From Mortierella sp. BCC40632 (lineage: Eukaryota > Mortierellomycota > Mortierellomycetes > Mortierellales > Mortierellaceae): a DNA stretch of 64,000 bases. Location of the stretch: positions 356,501 through 420,500 of the forward strand of contig WAEK01000013.1 of NCBI GenBank assembly GCA_011634665.1. The letters are read 5' to 3'. A model generated the notes under the pieces. It saw only the letters and a list, made by a program, of their open reading frames with translations. It was not told the DNA's origin and searched no databases. The translations under genes and the position numbers were made by a program. This document shows positions 36,999-49,000 of the stretch, in pieces (position 1 is the first letter of the stretch; the number at the start of each line of letters is the position of its first letter).

Positions 36999-39058
36999 TC
37001 AAGAAGCGGTCGGAATAGGCATCCTGTAGCAACTCAATTGCCTCCTCTTGTCAGCCGGTCTTTTTCTATTTTTCTTTTATTCTTGTTTTTATTTTTTTTT
37101 CTTGTCCATCTTTTTCTTTTCTGTGTGGAGCACATGTCCCACACTTTTGTAAAGTCTTTTATTGCTGTATAGGGCCACTTTTTGGCCTCCGTGATCGCTA
37201 CTACCTTAATAAACGACGCGACTATAATCTTGTAAAAAAAACCAAACATTGACACTATGCTATCTTTAGAGGGTCAGAATTCATCAAATAACTCACCTCC
37301 GGATAGGTCTGGTTATTTGGACAGACTCTTCAAGTCAAAGACCTAGGACACCTTGGGTTCAATCCCATATCTTCGAGCTGCTCAGAGCTCAAGTAAACAA
37401 TATTTCCTTTTCTCAAGCCATTGGATAATCATGAGCTGCATGCAGAGCTGGACCATCACACGGCTGCACTACATAGAGCTGCACAGTCATCTGTAGGGCG
37501 CAAATGGATCCTGGAATCTGGGCCATTGGACATTCAAGAGATAAAGTCAACCACCCAACACTCTACCTTCAGAAGCAGATGAGCTCTGGCGCCCATCTTC
37601 TTTTACCTCTCCCTACCTCTCACTTGGCAATTGCACGGATATACCAGTACTCCTCTTTTTATGACTACGCTCTGTCTTGTACGCCTTCATAGTCGGTCCA
37701 TACTCTACTCCAAGAAAGAGTGGCGTTAACCAATGGTACCTCTTTCCACCGTCGGAGCGTTGCATTCTCCCACAGAGATTGCAAGCAGGACCGAAATTGC
37801 ATTTCTGTCCTCTTTACTCTCCGATGTGGGCGCGAACAGCATGTTCACATACACGCACACCAATAACGTTGCAAATCTCTCTTTTTTCGAAGGAGGAGTA
37901 GAGACAAAACAAAAACAAAAAGGTGGACCGTTCATTTCAGCAGCTCACTTTTTCGTTTTTTTTTTTTGGACAGGATAGGGAGTCAAGTATGGGAGACTTG
38001 TTCTTTCTTTGTTTGTATCACTCGTCCGTTGCCCATTTCGCGATGCCCTGCATCTGCTCACATGAACTCTAACTTTGCTCGAGGCTATTCTTACGGATCA
38101 TCTCCGTCCTGCTGGACAACGTTTTTCCTGGAGAGCGAGGGCGAGGGTGAGAGGGTGATAGGAAGAAGGTGGAGAAGATGTCCAGGTATTACACCTCTAC
38201 TTTAGATCGGCAACTATACCCGGATCTATCTTACCGACTTCATTTGAGATAAAGGTGGAAGAAAATGAACAGTGATAGTACGAGCAGTACACTTGAGCAC
38301 GTCCCGAGTAACTGTGAGTAGACCCCGCTTGCAATAAGAAAATGCTGCATGATCGCATTGTACCTCAATCCTTGATCTCGGTCCCTGAATTTTGGATCCA
38401 GCCGTGGCCGCAACTGCCGTACCCAATGAATAATGAATGGACTGGTTTCTTGCTCTCGCCATGGCTTTTGTCTCTTCTGTGCCTCTCTCCAATTGGAGTC
38501 GCCACTGCATAGCGAATGGCCAGCAAGGTCGACATACTTTTTTGCTCATTTCTCGCTCACGCTTTTTTGTATCTGTCTGAACCGCTCATTTCTAATTTCA
38601 GGCTTCCCTGTCCTCGATCCGGCGCCCTTCTCATTGTGTAAAATGTACTGCACACCCATACTCTGGGCCGCGGACGATCTCCTTCTCCTGGAGGCAGCAC
38701 ACTCTGTCACTTCCCTTGCATCTTTTGTTTGTCTCCTCTGTCTTTTTATTTCTTTCTTTCTTTCTTTCTTTGTCCTTTCTTTTTCTTCACCTTCGTCCTC
38801 TCCGCCTTTACGACCCATATACAGCCTGTCGGCCCTACCAACCTCTTTCCTCCCTCTTCCTCCCTGACCTTCATTATTCCCGTCATCCTCCCAACCCCTG
38901 GTCTTCTTCCTAGTCGCATCTCATCTCACCAACCTTGACCTCTTTCCAAGTTCTTCTCTCACACCCTAACCTATCATACCAGCCTCCACCTTCCATCTTA
39001 CATTCCTTTACAACAAACCTTCACCCATCTGCTTTTCCTTTGTTCAGGAGTCTTTACC
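36999..39058. other. Intergenic region between aquaporin and LPMO genes
   Basis: About 2 kb. The first 250 bases are the aquaporin 3' UTR with a polyadenylation signal. A tRNA-like stretch lies near 37300-37380 (see findings). CT- and CTTT-rich sequence at 38740-39050 looks like the LPMO leader. No coding feature was seen. Confidence 0.5.
37208..37213 (+). promoter_or_regulatory. AATAAA polyadenylation signal of the aquaporin gene
   Basis: AATAAA lies 210 bases after the stop codon, with an A-rich site about 20 bases further downstream. Confidence 0.5.
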
Positions 39059-40655
39059 ATGTCTGTCCTGTCATTACTCAAGGCTTCGTGGCTCATGTGT
39101 CTGGGCCTAGTCTTAATGGTGCTCTTGGCTTCACCAAAGCCCGCGGAGGCACACATGGCCATGCTGTATCCAACCCCACGCGGTGGATTCGGTACCAAGG
39201 ATTTTGACTGGAAAATCCATGTCTTTATTGGCTACAAAGGCTTCAAGTTCCCCTGCGGAGGGTATGGCCCTGGACCTGTTACCAGTTAAGTGATGCTCCA
39301 CTTTATCCATTTTTTTTTAACTTGGACTTTCCACATGATCTCCTTTTTTTTCCTTTTTTTTTCTTTTTACTGGTTTCCGTTAAAACGGAGTTCGGTTCTC
39401 TTCCACGTGTTTTGCGTAGAGCTGGGTAATGGGGGAGGGGAGGAAGGACTGTTCAAATGATGAAAAGAGATGATAGTCTGCTTTTCATAAGCATTGATGC
39501 CTTGATAGGGAGCTACGCATGTCGGACTAGTTCAACTGCTCCATCAGGAATGAGCGCGCTATGTGTCGCTCCCTTATTATCTTTTTCTTGCATCAACATT
39601 AAAAATCTCTCATCCAACTTGGTCCCAAACACACACACACACACACACAACCTCCTTGATCTTCTCTCCCTGTCACTCCTTCCAGCCACTCTTTCGGGAG
39701 AAATGTGCAATGACAGCACGCAACGCCTTTTTCTTCACCCTTTCTTACATACTTTGCTCAATGTCCAAATGTCATAAACTACCATGCAGACTGCATATCT
39801 CTCATTGGCAACTACTAAATTTCTGATTTCGTAACACGTTCCCTTTATACTTACTCGCTGGCTCTCTCTCTCTCTCTCTCTCTTTTCTTTTCTCCTATGC
39901 TCCCTGGGTCCTAACCAATCCCACGACGACGACGACAAACAACAACATCACCATCGCCACCAACACATTCTGACAAATAGAGTTGAAGGCAGGTCAAGAG
40001 GTCCCTGTCCGATTCTGGACCAGTGAGATCACCAACGCGAACCAGAAAGTGAACAAGAACATTCCTCAGGCACGTCATGGTGGTGGATTGTGCGAGTTCT
40101 CACTTTCGTACGATGGTGGCAAGACCTTCCATGTGTTTGCTTCTTATTCCAAGACTTGTCCCGATGCAGCCTTTGAATGGCCTGTTCGTATCCCTGATAA
40201 CGTGCCCTCTTGCAACGTTCGTGGTATGTTGACTTTTTTTTTTTTTTTTTTTTTTTTTTTCTTCTTCTCTTTCTTCTTTTGTTTGGGGGTTGAGCAATGA
40301 CGGGTTTGTGTGACCAAAGTCCCTCTCCTACACACCAACAGTTTGCTACTCGCGTTCTTGTGTACGGGCCAACAAAGCACAGAGCCATAGTACCGAGCCT
40401 ATTTTTCCTATTTGCACGACTTGATCATATTTGCTCACCTTTCTCCTCTCCTCCCCTCCTCCTCCCTCTTTCGTTTACCCTAGGCCGCTGCTTGTTTTCT
40501 TGGTCCTGGACTGCTCACTTGGTCCCTCAGTACTATCACAAGTAAGTCATCCCCGTTGTCTATTTGCTCTGTCAAGCTATTAAGAGCCAGAAAAAGAGAG
40601 AGAGAGAGAGAGCAAGCAAACACAAGGAATACAAGTTTACTAAACATCCTCCTTC

Positions 40656-40700
<45 letters not shown>

Positions 40701-40904
40701 TTTTTTTTTCCCCCTTCCCAATAGCTGTGCGGATGTTACCATTCAGGGTGTCAAGAACGGTAAACTCCCTGCCAAGAAGATGCAGATCTATGATTTCAAG
40801 GGCGTTAAGCAAGGAGTGACTTTCTCGGGCGATGGAAACTCCAAATCCCGTGGTCCTGGTCCCATCAAGAGTGAAGTCGCAGCCAACACCAAGCCTTGGA
40901 AGTA

Positions 40905-40905
<1 letters not shown>
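39059..40905 (+). CDS. Secreted AA11-like lytic polysaccharide monooxygenase (chitin-active type)
   Basis: Copper enzyme family that cleaves chitin oxidatively. Exons by phase: 39059-39284, 39981-40223, 40484-40541, 40725-40905 (235 aa). A signal peptide of about 31 residues ends in AEA, leaving His32 (HMAMLYPTPRGG) as the mature N-terminus, required for the histidine brace. The second brace histidine is probably His108 in ARHGGGLCEFSLSYDGGKTF, and Tyr174 in PQYYHNCADVTI is a candidate for the axial tyrosine. FSWSWTAH lies just before it. These segments and their order fit AA11; assignment is from memory of the family. The protein ends soon after the catalytic module (TKPWK) without a chitin-binding module or evident GPI signal. 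Intron 1 is long (696 bases). The last intron carries (CTTT)n and the stop codon runs straight into (GAAA)n. Confidence 0.85.
40657..40699. repeat. (CTTT)n microsatellite in the last LPMO intron
   Basis: About 43 bases of CTTT units, serving as the polypyrimidine region upstream of the acceptor at 40724. Confidence 0.95.
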
Positions 40906-40976
<71 letters not shown>

Positions 40977-40980
40977 AAAA
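40904..40980. repeat. (GAAA)n microsatellite abutting the LPMO stop codon
   Basis: About 75 bases of AAAG/GAAA units beginning within the TAA stop codon (40903-40905). It is the reverse complement of the intronic (CTTT)n 204 bases upstream. Confidence 0.95.
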
Positions 40981-41350
40981 ACACGCATTATCTTTCATTC
41001 TTTTCTACTCTCGGCCTCTTTGTTTCCTGAATAATAATAATAATAAAAAAAAAAAAACGGTCTGCTCATAATAGCAATATTTTTAGAGTGATAAGAAAGA
41101 GGAATGGTTTGTATTTCGCTTTATGCTTTGCTTTCCGGAGTAACAATCATGGACGAACGGACGGTCTATTTTACAATTATGACCCATGGAATCACTCTGC
41201 TCCTTTTGTAGAGGCGAGAGAGGATCTACTGGTCACCGGGGTGGATGTGGATGAGAGGATGTGAAAAGTAAGAGTAGGATGGTTTGTGTAGTAGTATGTA
41301 GTATGCAAAGTGATAATGAAAAAAAAATGCGAGAAAAAAAAGTCTAGAGT
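40906..41350. other. Convergent 3' region between LPMO and P5CR genes
   Basis: After the GAAA repeat come (AAT)n at 41030-41045 followed by an A run, which may supply polyadenylation signals for the LPMO mRNA. The remainder is probably the 3' UTR of the minus-strand reductase gene. No coding feature was seen. Confidence 0.5.
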
Positions 41351-42586
41351 CTAGAGCTTAGAATTGGCAGAGTCCGTTGTCGTAACAGGGTTGGCGAGAG
41401 GACGACCGAGTTCAACAGCAAGGGCCTTGCTCCTCAGATCTGCAGCTGTGACACTCTTCTTGACCAAATCACGGAATCCACCCGCTTCAAAAGTCTTGAT
41501 CGCAGCATCGGTCGTTCCTTGAGGAGAAGTGACCTTGACACGAAGGGTCTTGAGATCATCTGGACTGGATTGGGCCATCTTGGCAGCACCGAGGCAGGTC
41601 TGGATCGTCAACCGTCTGGCTGTGTCACGGTCCATACCCAGGGATACTCCGGCCTCCTCCATTGCCTCCATCATCAAGAAGAAATAGGCAGGTCCAGAGC
41701 CAGAGATGCCCGTCACCGTGTCGATGAGCTGTTCCTCCTCGACCCAGGAGACTTCTTTTGAGACGGCAGCCATGAGCGATTCGGCTAACCGACGATGGTG
41801 AGCTGTTGCATCAGGGGTAGCGTAAAGTCCTGCAGCGCCTTCAAGGACCAACGAAGGGGTATTGGGCATCACACGGATGATGGGAGGCAATTCGTTCAAG
41901 GCGATCGATGGATCATCCTCAGTCATGAACCGAGCAATGGCTTCTGTTTCAACTCCTGCGGCAATTGAGATGACCAAGGGCTTGTGAGTTCGAAGAAGAG
42001 GACCAAGGTCAGCCAAGACTGGTCGCAGCACTTGTGGTTTCACGGCAAGGATGACAACATCTGCTGGGCGGGAACCGGTAGCAGCTGCTGTTGGGCTGAT
42101 GAAGAGTGAACCTTCGGGTGTGGGGGTAGCTTTTGAAGAAGCATTGCAGCCTTGGATAGCGACATGGTTGGCATTGGATCCTGTGAGGACCTGAATGCCG
42201 GGGTATTTGTTCTGGAGGAACTCTCCACGGGCCCGAGTGGGCTCCGAGACGATGCACTGGTCAAGGGGGTATCCGCAGCCGAGAAGGCCACCGACAATGG
42301 CCTCGGACATGTTGCCGCCTCCGATGACGGCGAGCCTTGTGGCCGGTGCAGGGGTGGTAGCGACAGCCATGGAGTCTATGGTGGAGCGGGTCGGGTGCGT
42401 CTGGACGGTATTGTCACGACCGAGAGAAGGGTTATTGATCGAGAAAGGTCTGGAGACGACAGCTTGGAGAGCACGTGAGAGGGGAAGGATGGCCTGTGCA
42501 GGAGAGGAGTCGAGTCTGCGGGGGAGGATGGGTCTGGAGAGAAGAGAGCGGCGAAGAGCGGAGAGGGGCGGGTTTATATAGGGCAT
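41351..42586 (-). CDS. PRO3: Pyrroline-5-carboxylate reductase
   Basis: Last step of proline synthesis: reduces 1-pyrroline-5-carboxylate to proline with NAD(P)H. Single exon of 411 aa, longer than the usual ~280. The Rossmann motif VIGGGNMSEAIVGGLL lies near residues 85-100, the VMPNTPSLVLEGAAGLYA segment in the middle, and the C-terminal signature GISGSGPAYFFLMMEAMEEA is followed by TSPQGTTDAAIKTFE. The extra ~72 N-terminal residues are rich in Arg, Ser and Pro and could be a mitochondrial presequence. Alternatively translation starts at the second Met (MAVATTPAP, near 42370), giving a normal-length cytosolic enzyme. Two starts could give dual localisation; this is inference. Confidence 0.95.
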   Translation of the reverse strand: MPYINPPLSALRRSLLSRPILPRRLDSSPAQAILPLSRALQAVVSRPFSINNPSLGRDNTVQTHPTRSTIDSMAVATTPAPATRLAVIGGGNMSEAIVGGLLGCGYPLDQCIVSEPTRARGEFLQNKYPGIQVLTGSNANHVAIQGCNASSKATPTPEGSLFISPTAAATGSRPADVVILAVKPQVLRPVLADLGPLLRTHKPLVISIAAGVETEAIARFMTEDDPSIALNELPPIIRVMPNTPSLVLEGAAGLYATPDATAHHRRLAESLMAAVSKEVSWVEEEQLIDTVTGISGSGPAYFFLMMEAMEEAGVSLGMDRDTARRLTIQTCLGAAKMAQSSPDDLKTLRVKVTSPQGTTDAAIKTFEAGGFRDLVKKSVTAADLRSKALAVELGRPLANPVTTTDSANSKL

Positions 42587-43407
42587 TGTGGAAGAGGATC
42601 TAGATCAGGGCAAGGGATGGGAGCATTGAGTGGAATGAAGGAATAAAGAGAATAATGGGCGCCAGCTGATGAGAGCGACCAAGGAGAGAGAGAGAGTGTG
42701 TGTGTGTGTTGTTGTTGTTGTTGTTGTTGTTGTTGTGATCAAGGTGCACATCCTCCCACTCTATCTCACACACACTCTCTCTCTCTCTCTTGGGCGCGGT
42801 GTGTTCCTCTCGGACTCTCTCTCTCTCTCTGCCTGTCTGGAATAGACACAGAGTTGGGACTCAATTCAACACAGCCATCCCAGCCATCCCAGCCACCCAC
42901 TGAGGCTTGCTGTTATTGGCCTGCGGCCCATCTAGCCCTCTCCCGCACCTCAGAGACCCAGCTCAGCTTGCACCCAGCCCCTGTTCACCTGTTCGGGGGG
43001 CCAACCTCGGCCTCTCCGTCACCGGCACATGAAAGCCAGAGAGACTCCCTTGTCCACGAAAGGAAGCCTCCCCGCAACCTCGCTACCGGTCCGGATCGGT
43101 CTCCCATCCTCTTCTACAGCGCTGTCCTCTCTTGATTGTAGAAAAAACATGGGATAGTATACCCCTGCGATCACCATTGTGCGTGGCTGTAACATCCCTT
43201 CTGTCTTGGCCTAGTCCATTGGCTGTTGTCTAGCGAGTTACTAGGATCAGACCGAAAGCGGGGAAGCGATGTCCTGCAAAGCACATGTCTCTTCAGGCCG
43301 GACCCCAGATTAAGAATGTTGTCCGGAGCCTTCGGAGATAAGAAGAGGGTTCCCAAGCTATAACGCACTAACATTGGTCAAAAGCTGTAAGGACCGACAG
43401 AGAGAGC

Positions 43408-43451
<44 letters not shown>

Positions 43452-44315
43452 GTGAGAGAAAGTGAGAGAAAGCGAGAGAAAGAACTAGCGATCCATTGAT
43501 GCACATGCTCTAGGGACCTGGGCTAAGAGGTTACCCGGGGCCTTGGCAGCAATGTAGCTACGGGACTAAGAGTAGAGGCCTAGGAAGGTAGAGTCGTGCG
43601 CCACTTTTTTTTTGGTTCACGCTAAAAGAGCGAAAGACAAGGATACTAGGGCGCAGAAATGGCGGCCACCGTCATAGCACATACTCGCCCCTAAAGACTG
43701 CAATATGCGAGTATCTCTAGCAGAACCCCATGCGTATCAAGAGATAAGAAGAGTCCTTTCATGGATATTGACTCCATAGGAAAAATCGCTCATATTCTCA
43801 AAGGCCTCTTCCCTGGATCGACAATCGCCTTGGGGTTCTCATGGTAAAGAAGATAACTGACCTTTGGGGAAGAGAGAGAAAGGGAACTTGGAACACCCGC
43901 TTACTTTTTTTTTTCTTCGCCGCTAGGAACTGTCTTGACGCTGGCAATGACGATCTCCAAACACTCACTCCTCTTTGAATTCATTTCGTCATTGTGCCGT
44001 CTGCTGGCCCATGGTCTGGGCGGGGTCTCAATCGCCTCCTCTCTCCTGTAGCCTAGTCCAGGAGGACAATCTACCATCTGGAACCCGAGTACGGGAGGGC
44101 CACCCGATTCTTGAGAGATAACGCAGGAACACCGTGAAGCCTACTAAAATGCTACTGCATGTGGGACCTCGCATGCCTGATCCACTAGTACGATTGAAAC
44201 TTGGGCCCCTTCACCTCCCCACACGGGATCCCGGGCCACTCTGGCCCATCCTCGGTTTTCTCAGGAACTGGGTCCCGCACAGATCAAGCGCGGAGAGGAG
44301 AGGTTGGGGTTTTCT

Positions 44316-44393
<78 letters not shown>

Positions 44394-44825
44394 AAGTGTA
44401 CTCTGGCCATTTTTTTTTTGTCGATCCTCAGGCAGCCTTCGCTTTCATCTGAATCTTGTCAGTCCAGCCTCCTGGCGTTGGTCTTATGTGCTCTGGACAA
44501 CTGTGTTTGTTTGCTCTGCTTGACACTCATTTTCAAATAAAAAAGAAATGGCAGGAGTAAAAAGACTAAAAAAAAAAGTATAAAAGCCGGATAGTGTCCT
44601 GCATTCTCGTTTGAAATCCATGGCTTTTTCCTTTGGTTTTAATACTTTGGGGTTGGTCAGAAGAAAAGAAAAGAAGCTAGCTTGATAGCCGTTGCCTTTC
44701 ATCGACCGCCTTTTTTCTTTTTTTTTTTTTTTTTTTTTTTTATTTTCTTTTTCTCTTCTTTTTCTTTTTCTTTTTCTTTTCTTTTCTTTTCTTTTTTCTT
44801 TTTCTTTTTTTTTTTTTTTTTTTTT
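42587..44825. other. Intergenic region between P5CR and Bet5 genes
   Basis: About 2.2 kb. It carries a GT/(GTT)n stretch at 42698-42737, CT repeats near 42773-42830, a GA repeat at 43410-43448, a long CT repeat at 44320-44394 and T-rich tracts from 44710 to the Bet5 stop codon. Open stretches here are translations of these repeats. No gene called. Confidence 0.5.
44320..44394. repeat. (CT)n microsatellite
   Basis: About 75 bases of almost pure CT dinucleotide repeat in intergenic DNA. Confidence 0.95.
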
Positions 44826-45603
44826 TTAGAGAGTGTCGAACATTGTAAGCGATCGTACAAATTTATCGACGCCACTCCTGAATCCTTCTGTTCCCATGGT
44901 CTCTGGATTGACAGATCCACTGTTGACATTAGCGCTCGCCAGGGGGTTCTTCACGACAAGTTCGACATAGAGTTGGGTATAGATATGACGCAAAGCCTGC
45001 TGGAGAGTCTCGACATTAGGATCCGAGTTGAGGACAAACTTGAGGCCGGTGAGGGTCTCGTAGTAATGAAGCTTGTAGTGTGAGGTCTTGTAGGCGATGA
45101 ATCCATCATTGCTAAATCGCGTTCCAATTGTGTATAGTTAAAACCAATTTTCTTTTCTTTTTCTTTTCTTTTTTCTTTTCTTCTTCTTTGCTTGCATGAT
45201 ATCTGCATTCCAATTGTGCGTTAAAAAAGAAATAAACAAAGGAGGAAAAAAAAAAAAAATCGGCATAGTAAAAGAGTAGCTTCTCAGCGATCTAGTCCTG
45301 GTGATGATTTTTCCTTTGTTCTAAAGCACGCTACCTCTTTCCGAGCTTCTTGACAAGGTTCCTGAGTGAGTAGACGACACCGTAGACGAGTTTTCCTTCT
45401 TCCTCTAGAGACATGTTCATGCCATGCCGGGGGTCTGTCATGGTGGTTGTTGTGGTTGTGGAGCCACCTCCACCTGCACTGGCATGCGAGGCCAAGGGGT
45501 CGTTGTGTTGGTCAAAGGTATTCTTGGCGGTGTGGCCACGATGCCAATCGTGGTAATAGATGCATTGACAGTGCCTGTCAAAGATGTACATGTTGTAGAT
45601 CAT
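44826..45603 (-). CDS. BET5: TRAPP complex core subunit Bet5/TRAPPC1
   Basis: Longin-fold core subunit of TRAPP, the Rab1/Ypt1 exchange factor that tethers ER-derived vesicles. Exons 45603-45335 and 45111-44826, joined AG|GTAGCG...TTTAG|C (184 aa). The start MIYNMYIFDRHCQCIYYHDW matches the family N-terminus. After the join the text KLGKSNDGFIAYKTSHYKLH, the YYETLTGLKFVLNSD segment and HIYTQLYVELVVKNPL match the conserved second half. Between these lies an insert of roughly 45 residues with a GGGGSTTTTTT run before EEEGKLVYGVVYSLRNLVKKL, explaining the size above the human (145 aa) and yeast (159 aa) proteins. A similar, shorter insert occurs in yeast. A tail of ~30 residues after KNPL is extra. 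The TAA stop begins a long A run on the coding strand. Confidence 0.93.
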
Positions 45604-45914
45604 GATGTTGGTGGTGTTGAGCTTTTACAACGGCTCTCTTTGGGATGGAATAATGGTGAAAGAGTACAGACGAAAAGAGATTTTGGTTGTCCTTGATAGA
45701 ATCTGGTTGTGTGAATCTTTAGACTCTAGTCCCTGATGAATATTATCTCTCTTTTTTTTTTTATTGGATGCGAGTGATGGATGGTAGCTTTGTTTTTCCC
45801 AGAGTCTGCAGTTTCCTAATGCCGAGTCCTTGAGGTTGAGGATGAACGAACTTGGTTCCTGGCCATCTGAGTGGTCGCGATTTCTCACTCTCTCCCTCAG
45901 CGTGACGTGTTTTC

Positions 45915-46000
<86 letters not shown>

Positions 46001-49000
46001 TTTATAAATCTTTCTCTCTTCTCTCTTCTCTCTTCTCTCTTCTCTCTTCTCTCTTCTCTCTTCTCTCTTCTCTCTTCTCTCTTCTCTCTCTAGTTCTCAT
46101 TAGCAAAGCCAGGCACAGCATCCTTGCGTAATAGGCAATAGACAACTATTCCGAACGTTCTATGCGGCTGTGGAGTCCAGGGTTGCTGTTTCATGTTGCT
46201 TTGGTACTGCATTTTTTTTTTATTACTGATTTTTCGATACGTAGTGGAGAAAGATGAGAAAAGTCTTGAGTGTTGCACGACGATACTAGAGGCCTATTGA
46301 TTGCAATCTCGTAGGTCCCTATCAGGTTCAAGATATCGCCTTGCCTGGATACACCTACTCGAATAGCACCCGCATCCCCCTCTTGGCCTGATCTGGTTCT
46401 TGGGAGACATGTCTCCTTGAGACTATGGAGTAAGGAACATTACATACACGCCACAAGGTCTCAGTACAGAATATTCTGGATCCATGAATAGGAATAGAGG
46501 GTGAAAGAAAAAAAAATAGCAACAACAACCAGTAAGGACCTTCTAGACAACCACGCAAAATAATGCTCAATCCAAAGGAGGGAGTTTGGTTTGCGTAGAC
46601 GAGTCCGCCAAACAAGTGTCTGTGGTCGTCTTCTTCAGCCCTTGACGAATATGGCCACGAGCCGGAACAAGGTCAGCGCGTTTGTACTGTGGGAAAGAAG
46701 ATAGGATAGAATAATAAATAAAAGCTCTGGGACAAGAGAACAAAGTCTCTCCGTGTCGCTACTCAAATGCAAAATATAAAAAAAGAGGGGAAGACAACGG
46801 ATGGCGCCCTGCTTACGCAATTAGCGTGCCAGGCAGGCAGATACCAGGGCATTTGTGGGGGCAGGGGAGAGTAAGAATTCTCTGGCCTTCGTCACAGACT
46901 CGTTCCTCCCCGTCCGACTCAGTCAGGCGGTACAAAAATGAAGAGAGTGCTGACACGGAAACAGTGAACCTTTGCCTCTTGTTCTGGCGCCATCATCTTC
47001 GCTAGTTGCCACTGTAATAATCTCAGTTCAGGCAAGAGAACAATGGCAAATATGGGCTGGAGCCGTGCAAGTGAAAAAGGGATCCTCGCTTGGGTGGGCG
47101 AAGTAGGAAAGCAGACACTCCAGACGGGATAACAGGGCAGGGCTTGACCCTGTCTAGCCGATATGGTTAATGACAATGATAGGGGTCCAACAACGCTAGA
47201 AGCAAGAGAAACAAGACCAAGATCGGGATGAAATATCTGTTCCCTTGTCACTCAACAGGGAAGGGGTTGAGGGTCTACGCCGTCAGGAATGAATGTTTAG
47301 CAAAAGTGAAAATATATATTTTCCTGCTAGGCTTTTGTTGTATCGTTGCAGCAAGAGACTAGGGCTGGGAAAAACAGAAAAAACAAAAACAAAACAGAAC
47401 AGTGGTTGTGAGCAGTGGGTCTGGCTCAATACGCTAACGTAGCTACCTTTTCATGCCTTGCCCTCGCTCATTCGCTCTAAATATTCTACGAAAGCGCGTG
47501 GGCTCGCTCGCCGCCCGAGGTCTCCTAAAGGATTTTAGAGTCCTCTGAGGATAGGACAGGGGTGCGTCAGTGGGATGATGAGTAGGCGTTCTGTGGATAA
47601 ATCTACAGCTCTGACACCCCCCTTGATTGACGCAAGTTTTCCCATTCCTTGCCCCAATTGAGGCTTTTTGCTCAGTAAGAGCCAGGTTGGATGAACATGG
47701 CGGATGAAGGTGAGAAAGGGTGTAGTATTGTCGGGCCGGAATGGTGGGTTGGCCAGGAGAGGGGGATGAAAGAGTGACCCCGGCCATATTTCATCTGGCA
47801 CAAGACACAATATGTAAAGTTAGGCTCACGAACCACAAGCACGGGCACATCAATATGAAGAAGGGTTCTTTGTTGACAGGGAGTACACACCAAAGCCTAG
47901 GACGACTTTTCAATGCGACGTTGAAAAAGAAAAAAAAAATCTACGCCAGGCCCAAAGGTCATGTTAAATAGCACTTCGCTAGATGGTTGGTGTACCTGAG
48001 CCGGCATAAAAGATTTCCATGATCGGGACGAATGGCCCGCTGTCCGGAGGCTCGACCTGAGGAGAGGGGCGTGTGAGTGTGAGTGTGAGTGTGAGTGTGA
48101 GTAATTGCGGTGCGTAAAAAGTGGAGGATACCTGCGATAGCTCTGACTACCTTCCGTAGCGGGTGGGCGATAGGGGCGAGCAAAAGGCGCAGGGGTGAGA
48201 CTGATCCAATGTACTACTCTGCTTTGCCTGAATGATGGCCAAGGTGTGGGGAGAAGCCTGGAGAGGTCTGATGTAGAGTTGGGCCGAGCAGGAAACAGGG
48301 CAGCAGCAGGGGGAGCTGCATGACATGGATGAAAGAGAGAGCAAAATCAACGGACAATAGACCGAGGGACTTGGCTGGCGGACAGGCAGGAGAATTAATT
48401 TTAGTATGAGCGGGCCTTGGATGATCCAGACAAGGCTTGAAGAAGCCCTGCAATTCGCCATTCAGCCCTTCGTTCGTGGCCCCGCTGTTCCTGTTCCGTC
48501 ACAGCGAGGAACAACGGGAAAGCTTAGCGAGGCCGGGTCATCGATGGCGAGTCAGTAGGAGAGAGACAGATATCAGAGGCCATGGTGACAGGGAGGACGT
48601 GCCTGAGCCAGGCACCGTCTATTGCTCTCTCTCGCTTTTTTTTTTTTTTTTTTTTTTCTCTTTCTCTTCCTCTCCCACTGCCACAGCGCTCTGAGCCCCT
48701 CCCCCCTCCGTCTGTCTGTCCTCGACACTTCACCGTCCCAGCCCGGCCCGGGCAATAAATATTTCTGTACTGCTCGGCACACTGCCTGAATCTCTCTTTC
48801 ATTTCATTCTCCCCATTTTCACGATTTTTTTCTCTCTTTCTTCTCCTCCTCTTCTTCCCCTCCGCGGCGCATTCGCTCTCCTTCACCTCTGTCTTCAGCC
48901 TTTTCCACTCCCCCGTCGACCTCTCATCCGTCCTCACCTTCTCCTCCTATCCTCTAACGCTTTACGACCTGCAACCGCCCCATCCAGCACTCCTCTTCCT

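Noticed and set aside
40480..40998. Minus-strand open stretch opposite the LPMO last exons
   Set aside because: It consists of Phe/Leu/Ser translations of GAAA and CTTT repeats antisense to a well-supported gene.
46013..46090. Regular 7-base tandem repeat considered as a CRISPR or minisatellite array
   Set aside because: No spacers between units and far too short a unit for CRISPR; it is an ordinary short tandem repeat.
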